9,386 bases of DNA from CAZDAM01 sp964503595. Its GTDB lineage: Bacteria; Muiribacteriota; UBA6191. Below, in pieces: positions 5,974 through 9,386 of the stretch (its first letter is position 1; each line of letters opens with the position of its first letter). Below the pieces are notes generated by a model. That model saw only the letters and a program-made list of their open reading frames with translations. It had not been told where the DNA came from and ran no database searches. The translations under genes were made by a program, and so were the position numbers. The stretch spans positions 1 to 9,386 of the forward strand of contig CAZDAM010000114.1 of assembly GCA_964503595.1 (NCBI GenBank). Reading direction: 5' to 3'.

Positions 5974-7460
5974 CACTCTGTCAACTGGACACCCCGCCCC
6001 TGAAAGAACTGGAGGGCTGAGTCATGCAGAGGCATGCCAATTCCAACCGTTGCCGTACGGGTCGTAATATAGTGAGCCATACCAAACTGACTGCCAAAAT
6101 CACTATTGGCATCAAAAAGCCGGGACAGGAAGTCCTCCACCCGGCGGGCCGGAGTATCCTTGCGGGTCAATGCCATCGCGGTCACGCCAAGCGTAGGCAC
6201 ATCGGCCTCCACCCCGGAATAGGAGTTTCTGGCAATGCTGGCCTTCACCAGCCAGGGCTCGGATTTCAAGGCTTCATCACGAGCTTTCTGGGGAATGGGA
6301 ATCAGGGAAAGCCGGGCTTTTGAAGAGGCTTCTTCAAGCATACGGGATGGAACGGCCATGGTCAGAAACACTGCATCCAGTTCCCCAGACACCAAAAGAT
6401 CCAGAGCCTGACGGGATTCCAGGGTCCTGACCTCGATGAAATCTTCATCCTTAAGTCCAGAGGATCTGAGAATCAGGCGGGCATTCTCCAGTGTTCCCGA
6501 GCCTTTCTGGCCAATGCTGATCTTGCGACCCTTCAGTTCCGAAAGCTGGCTGATCTTGCTCTGGCGGCTGACAACAATATGCATCAGTTCAGGATAGAGG
6601 GATGCAACCGCTCTGAGTTCCTGATGACCTTCCCGGTAGTAGCGGTGGGCCACATCGTTCTGGCTGATGGCAAAAGTCCCCAGCCCCTGATTCAGAAGAC
6701 TCAGGTTCTGATCGCTTCCCGAAGTGGCATAGGCCCGAAGCTCTTCTCCCCGCTTGCCATAAAGCTCCTGCATGGCTTCGGAAAGACGGAAATATTCTCC
6801 GCTCTGGCGACCCGCCAGAAGGGATTCACGGCCTTCGAGGGCATCCAGTCTGAGTTCAACCGACAAAAGCGAGGATTCCAGATCTCCCTCAATTTCAAAA
6901 AGTTCGGTTCCCTTGCTGCGCCGAAGCGTTCTCAGTCGGGTTTCAATCTCATTCAGAAGACGGCTGGTCGGAAGAGTTGTATCAATCTCCCCATCCTCAT
7001 CAAAGCTTCTGGGAGCATCAGCTTCCACATTGGCCTGGGGAGCGATATGCATGGAACTGACCCAGTCATTACCCTTCTTCTCGTAGGTACTGGTTCCATG
7101 GATCATCAGATGATCGCCCTTGGAATTCCCTTCTTTTCGGACCCCTTTGACCCCCAGTGGTCCAGCTCCCAGCACAGACGCCAGGGCTGACTTGTCGAGC
7201 TGATCCCATTCGGAAAGAGAATAATCCTTCATGAAAAGAATATTGGCATCGTAATAAAGCAGAAGTCTTTCGGTCGGGTCACCAAGTTCCTGAAAAGGAT
7301 AGCTCCCTTCACGGGACAGCTCCTGAATGAAGAACAGTCCTTCCCCGAAACGGGTATCCAGCTTGGCCTGAATTTCCGCTTTGAGTCCATCCGAATCCGG
7401 ACCCGGTTTACAGCCACTGATGAGAAGGGATAAAGCAATTAGGAGTATACGTAAAACCAT
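5973..7460 (-). CDS. TAXI-type (TRAP-family) solute-binding lipoprotein with extra N-terminal region
   Basis: 495 residues from the ATG at 7460. A GTG three codons upstream overlaps the SD-like GAGGTGGGGA, so the ATG is preferred. The lipoprotein signal ends in LLISGC, so Cys17 would be lipid-modified; Lys at +2 is not an inner-membrane retention signal in E. coli rules. The TAXI binding fold covers about residues 212-495: SLLAGRQSGEYFRLSEAMQEL, YATSGSDQNLSLLNQG, FAISQNDVAH, GRKISIGQKGSGTLENARLIL and GELDAVFLTMAVPSRML all match family blocks. Normal TAXI proteins are about 320 residues. Here an extra region of about 190 residues precedes the fold: a compact part (about 24-140, with LLLYYDANILFMKDY and LGAGPLGVKGV) plus an acidic, coiled-coil-like linker (about 150-210). 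TAXI proteins normally feed DctQM-type TRAP permeases; none is here, while gltS is 10 bases upstream. Glutamate or a similar dicarboxylate is an inferred ligand. Confidence 0.88.
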   Translation of the reverse strand: MVLRILLIALSLLISGCKPGPDSDGLKAEIQAKLDTRFGEGLFFIQELSREGSYPFQELGDPTERLLLYYDANILFMKDYSLSEWDQLDKSALASVLGAGPLGVKGVRKEGNSKGDHLMIHGTSTYEKKGNDWVSSMHIAPQANVEADAPRSFDEDGEIDTTLPTSRLLNEIETRLRTLRRSKGTELFEIEGDLESSLLSVELRLDALEGRESLLAGRQSGEYFRLSEAMQELYGKRGEELRAYATSGSDQNLSLLNQGLGTFAISQNDVAHRYYREGHQELRAVASLYPELMHIVVSRQSKISQLSELKGRKISIGQKGSGTLENARLILRSSGLKDEDFIEVRTLESRQALDLLVSGELDAVFLTMAVPSRMLEEASSKARLSLIPIPQKARDEALKSEPWLVKASIARNSYSGVEADVPTLGVTAMALTRKDTPARRVEDFLSRLFDANSDFGSQFGMAHYITTRTATVGIGMPLHDSALQFFQGRGVQLTE

Positions 7461-7470
7461 AGTCCCCACC

Positions 7471-8679
7471 TCAGTATCCCAGAAGCCCTAAAAACAGGGT
7501 GATGGTAAATGCATTGGTGATATCAATGAAGAAGGCCCCCACCATCGGCACCACCAGAAAGGCCTCCGGAGATGCCCCGAAACGGGCCGTCAAGGATTCC
7601 ATATTGGCAACTGCCGTAGGAGTCGCCCCCATTCCAAAACCGCAGTGACCCCCTGCCATAATCGCGGCATCATAGGTTTTCCCCATGACCCGAAAGGTCA
7701 CAAAATAGGCAAAGGCCGCCAGGGTTGTAGTCTGAACCATCAAAAGAATCAGCATTGGCCCAGCCAGATTCATCAGCTCCCATAACCGAAGCGACATCAG
7801 GGCCATGGACAGGAAGATCGAAAGGCCGATGGTCCCGCACAGATCCACGGACTCCTTGTGGATTTTGTAGATTCCGGTCCATTCACAAAGATTGGTAATT
7901 ACAATCCCCACACCAAGAGCACAGATGAAGGAAGGAGCGGCAATTCCCTGGGCCTTCAGATATTGGAAAATGACTCCTCCAAGAACAATGCAGATCGCAA
8001 TGATGAGCATGGTTTCCATCATCTTCATGGGAGTGACATGATCTTCATCTTCAGGATCAAAGGTAATCGTCTCGGCTCTGGTTGGTGAATCATCCTGATG
8101 GGTCGGTTTCAGGTTATGAAGAGTAATCAGTCTCTTGGCAACCGGACCACCGATAATGCCCCCCAGAACCAGCCCGAAAGTGGCACAGGCCATGGCAAGC
8201 TCCATAGATGCCTGCAGATTCTGGGATTTGGCAAAAATGCCAGCGTAGGTTGCCCCGGTTCCATGTCCGCCCGCAAGAGTAATCGAGCCTCCAAGAAGAC
8301 CAAACAGAGGATGCATATCAGTCAGCCACGCCACCGAAATCCCCACCGTGTTCTGGATCATGAGATAGACCGAAGTCAGAACCAGAAACAGAAGAACCTT
8401 GGGTCCCCCCTGCTGCAGAAGCTTGAAGCTGGCTCCCAGTCCCACCGTCGTGAAGAAGGTCAGCATCAAAGGACCCTTGAGGCTCATGTCATAAGTGAAT
8501 TCCACCCCATAACTGGCAAACAGGAACCAGGTCAGAAAGGCAAAAACCATGCCTCCAACTACAGGTTCAGGGATATTGTTGCGACTCAGAAAAGCAATTT
8601 TTCGATTCAGAAACCGGCCTGCAAACAAGACAAGCATGGCCAGGCCCCCGGTTTGCACCAGATCCAGCTGGATGGTCAT
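7471..8679 (-). CDS. gltS: Sodium/glutamate symporter GltS
   Basis: 402 residues, matching the usual length of about 400. The ATG at 8679 has GGAGG (8688-8684) only 4 bases away. The protein is an inner-membrane ESS-family transporter that brings glutamate in with sodium ions. Two inverted halves each carry the family re-entrant motif: GGSITLAGGHGTG at about 130-142 and GGHCGFGMGATPTA at about 343-356. About ten hydrophobic segments are visible, and an acidic cytoplasmic loop (about 190-218, DDSPTRAETITFDPEDEDH) separates the halves. The usual GltS start (LV.TGGLAMLVLFAGR) is present. It is the first gene of the operon; its stop codon (7473-7471) overlaps the ribosome-site region of the TAXI lipoprotein gene, so the two are likely made together. 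Confidence 0.97.
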   Translation of the reverse strand: MTIQLDLVQTGGLAMLVLFAGRFLNRKIAFLSRNNIPEPVVGGMVFAFLTWFLFASYGVEFTYDMSLKGPLMLTFFTTVGLGASFKLLQQGGPKVLLFLVLTSVYLMIQNTVGISVAWLTDMHPLFGLLGGSITLAGGHGTGATYAGIFAKSQNLQASMELAMACATFGLVLGGIIGGPVAKRLITLHNLKPTHQDDSPTRAETITFDPEDEDHVTPMKMMETMLIIAICIVLGGVIFQYLKAQGIAAPSFICALGVGIVITNLCEWTGIYKIHKESVDLCGTIGLSIFLSMALMSLRLWELMNLAGPMLILLMVQTTTLAAFAYFVTFRVMGKTYDAAIMAGGHCGFGMGATPTAVANMESLTARFGASPEAFLVVPMVGAFFIDITNAFTITLFLGLLGY

Positions 8680-8713
8680 GCATCCTCCATCTATTAACGG
8701 TTAGGGAGCCCGT

Positions 8714-8742
8714 ATCCTAGCACTATGCACCGGGAAATTCGA
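8714..8742 (-). promoter_or_regulatory. Tentative extended -10 promoter for the gltS operon
   Basis: TGC-TAGGAT (8722-8714) fits an extended -10 element, with a poor -35 (TCGAAT, 8742-8737) 17 bases upstream. The start would be near 8707, 28 bases before the gltS ATG. A 6-bp inverted repeat (ACCGGG 8729-8734 / CCCGGT 8750-8755) overlaps the -35 region and might be an operator. The boxes are weak, and the operon may be transcribed from elsewhere. Confidence 0.3.
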
Positions 8743-8793
8743 GGCATCCCCCGGTTTTCTTGCTCTGGCCTCTGGGCAATTCAGAAAGCTATG

Positions 8794-8966
8794 TTATTCT
8801 ACAATTGCTTTCAAAAGTGCGTCTTTAGCATCTGAATAAAACTGAACATCAATTTTCGTTGCCATCTCATCAGACAGGTCGAACAGTTGTCGACGGCAAG
8901 AAACGGGCATCAAGAGAGCCGAAGCACCTTTTTCATGAATCGCCCCGAGTTTGCCGGAGACTCCAT
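8794..8966 (-). pseudogene. C-terminal remnant of a Lon-family (S16) protease, BrxL-like
   Basis: The last ~57 codons of a gene ending with TAA at 8796-8794. The frame reads NGVSGKLGAIHEKGASALLMPVS, then RRQLFDLSDEMATKIDVQ and FYSDAKDALLKAIVE. The first block aligns with the catalytic-lysine segment of Lon proteases (bacterial GGLKEKLLAAHRGG..LIP, archaeal GGVTPKIEAA), so the Lys of the Ser-Lys dyad (8952-8950) is kept while the Ser region is gone. The ending FYSDAKDALLKAIVE resembles the FYSDPVDAVFKALGVE-style tail of BrxL, the Lon-like protein of BREX phage defence. Upstream of about 8966 the DNA is IS3 transposase in another frame, so this gene is a truncated leftover. An ATG at 8991 would create a 65-codon frame, but its first ~8 codons come from the IS. 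The Lon-family call is fairly firm, BrxL less so. Confidence 0.6.
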
Positions 8967-9341
8967 TGGAATTGAGGTGATATCCGCACACCAGACCTGA
9001 TTGGGTCGGTTGATATCGAGTCCTTTGAGAAGGTACGGATAAACTTTATGTTCCGGGTTCCTCTTGCTGGTATTGGGCTCTTGGTAAATCGGAGCAAGAC
9101 GCATCAAGCGCATCAGGCGACGTACACGATGACGGCCACACTGATGCTTATGGCGCTTCAAAAAACGCATCATCTGGCGTGAACCATAATACGGCGTCTC
9201 TATAAACTGTTTGTCGATGATATTCATCAAGCGCAGATTTTCCGCACTCTCACCTTTTTGGGTATAGTGCAGAGTTGAGCGTGAAAGATTGAGCAGCTTG
9301 CATTGGCGGCGCTGACTCAATTCAGGTTTTGTGCTCACCAT
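8964..9341 (-). pseudogene. IS3-family transposase OrfB, truncated after the first catalytic Asp
   Basis: From the ATG at 9341, about 126 codons match IS3-type OrfB: an N-terminal region (KPELSQRRQCKLLNLSRSTLHY), the HTH_21-like block (IDKQFIETPYYGSRQMMRFLKRHKHQCGRHRVRRLMRLM), and the beginning of the rve/DDE integrase core (NRPNQVWCADITSIPM, catalytic Asp at residue 120). After IPM the expected continuation (RGFxYLxAxxDxxSR and the remaining catalytic Asp and Glu) is missing. The same frame runs 17 more codons into Lon-derived DNA and stops at 8910. A full OrfB is about 270-290 residues, so more than half is lost and the product cannot be an active transposase. GAGG lies 6 bases before the ATG, within a hairpin. 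Confidence 0.88.
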
Positions 9342-9385
9342 TTTTTGCCTCGCTTCCCGAGCAGTTGAAGCGAGGCATCGGCTAA
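9335..9385 (-). pseudogene. Likely C-terminal tail of IS3 OrfA (runs off window)
   Basis: One minus-strand frame reads LADASLQLLGKRGKKW and then stops at TGA (9337-9335), 7 bases into orfB. IS3 elements have orfA ending just past the start of orfB in the 0 to -1 frame relationship, and the AAA AAA codons here would allow a -1 slip into orfB. Only 16 codons are visible, so the identity rests on position. Confidence 0.4.
9347..9376 (-). promoter_or_regulatory. Perfect 10-bp hairpin enclosing the orfB ribosome-binding site
   Basis: GCCTCGCTTC (9376-9367 on the minus strand) pairs perfectly with GAAGCGAGGC (9356-9347) around a 10-base loop. The 3' arm contains GAGG, 6 bases before the orfB ATG, so the fold hides the SD. 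The A6 run follows at once. Such structures in IS elements can limit transposase synthesis or tune the orfA-orfB frameshift. The stem is seen directly; the role is inferred. Confidence 0.6.
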
Positions 9386-9386
9386 A

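Larger units (their letters stand above)
8964..9386 (-). mobile_element. Partial IS3-family insertion sequence (right portion deleted, left portion beyond window)
   Basis: It comprises the tail of orfA (to the TGA at 9335), the A6 run, and the 5' part of orfB. The downstream end, including its terminal inverted repeat, is absent because the IS breaks off inside orfB at about 8964. The upstream end lies outside the window. The element is therefore a remnant, not a simple recent insertion. Confidence 0.8.

Noticed and set aside
6579..7190. A 203-codon plus-strand frame inside the TAXI gene
   Set aside because: No family features; the minus-strand TAXI blocks account for the region.
8098..8697. 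A 199-codon plus-strand frame over the gltS start
   Set aside because: Low-complexity, Gln/Arg/His-rich translation without domains. GltS on the other strand is unambiguous.
8729..8755. Inverted repeat ACCGGG/CCCGGT followed by TTTTCTT on the plus strand, as a terminator
   Set aside because: Only a 6-bp stem with a 15-base loop, and no plus-strand gene ends there. Kept only as a possible operator near the gltS promoter.
8910..8963. The last 17 codons of the 143-codon transposase frame as true OrfB sequence
   Set aside because: They do not match the DDE core, and the same bases encode the conserved Lon-type segment in another frame.
5277..8966. A functional link between the stand-alone Lon substrate-binding-domain protein and the Lon-family protease remnant
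   Set aside because: They are separated by the gltS and TAXI genes, belong to different transcription units, and the remnant is nonfunctional. Stand-alone Lon N-domain proteins are widespread without such partners.
8794..8991. The 65-codon frame from the ATG at 8991 as an intact small gene
   Set aside because: The first ~8 codons are IS3 transposase DNA read in the wrong frame. The rest is a C-terminal protease fragment lacking its catalytic Ser.
1..9386. CRISPR array, tRNA or rRNA gene
   Set aside because: No regularly spaced repeats and no tRNA- or rRNA-like segments were seen. Nearly all of the window is explained by protein-coding genes.

Overview
The window looks like chromosomal DNA of a Gram-negative bacterium, most likely a proteobacterium. 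The evidence is a Wza/Wzz-type capsule or exopolysaccharide export pair, an Sec-exported TAXI-type binding lipoprotein, GltS, a YchJ-family protein, sigma70-like promoters and Shine-Dalgarno (SD) sites. Base composition is close to balanced by eye. Nearly all genes lie on the minus strand, so transcription runs from high to low coordinates. I cannot name a genus.

Left part (1-2538): a truncated Wzz/chain-length-determinant-like gene is translationally coupled to a Wza-like export protein with two SLBB-type repeats. Its export signal has no lipobox cysteine. A TPR-like cytoplasmic protein is transcribed divergently from an overlapping promoter region. It runs tail-to-tail, with a 60-base coding overlap, into a small YdcZ/DUF606 membrane protein, which is coupled to an unrecognised 98-residue protein.

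Middle (2541-4082): a self-contained transcription unit holds a secreted subtilisin-family (S8) protease with an I9 propeptide. It has a near-consensus promoter, a small hairpin in the leader and a strong intrinsic terminator.

Right-centre (4103-8679): five tightly packed genes form an apparent operon, in transcription order: gltS (sodium/glutamate symporter); a TAXI-type solute-binding lipoprotein with an unusual extra N-terminal region of about 190 residues; a stand-alone Lon substrate-binding-domain protein; a YchJ-family protein without the C-terminal SEC-C motif; and a secreted dienelactone-hydrolase-like enzyme. No TRAP membrane subunit (DctQ/DctM) is present. The pairing of a TAXI binding protein with GltS is the most interesting functional hypothesis here: a symporter that uses a binding protein.

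Right end (8794-9386): a junction of two gene remnants. An IS3-family transposase orfB is broken just after its first catalytic Asp and joined directly to the last ~55 codons of a Lon-family (S16) protease. The tail of that protease resembles BrxL-type Lon-like proteins of BREX phage-defence systems. This suggests a decayed defence or mobile region next to the glutamate-transport operon.
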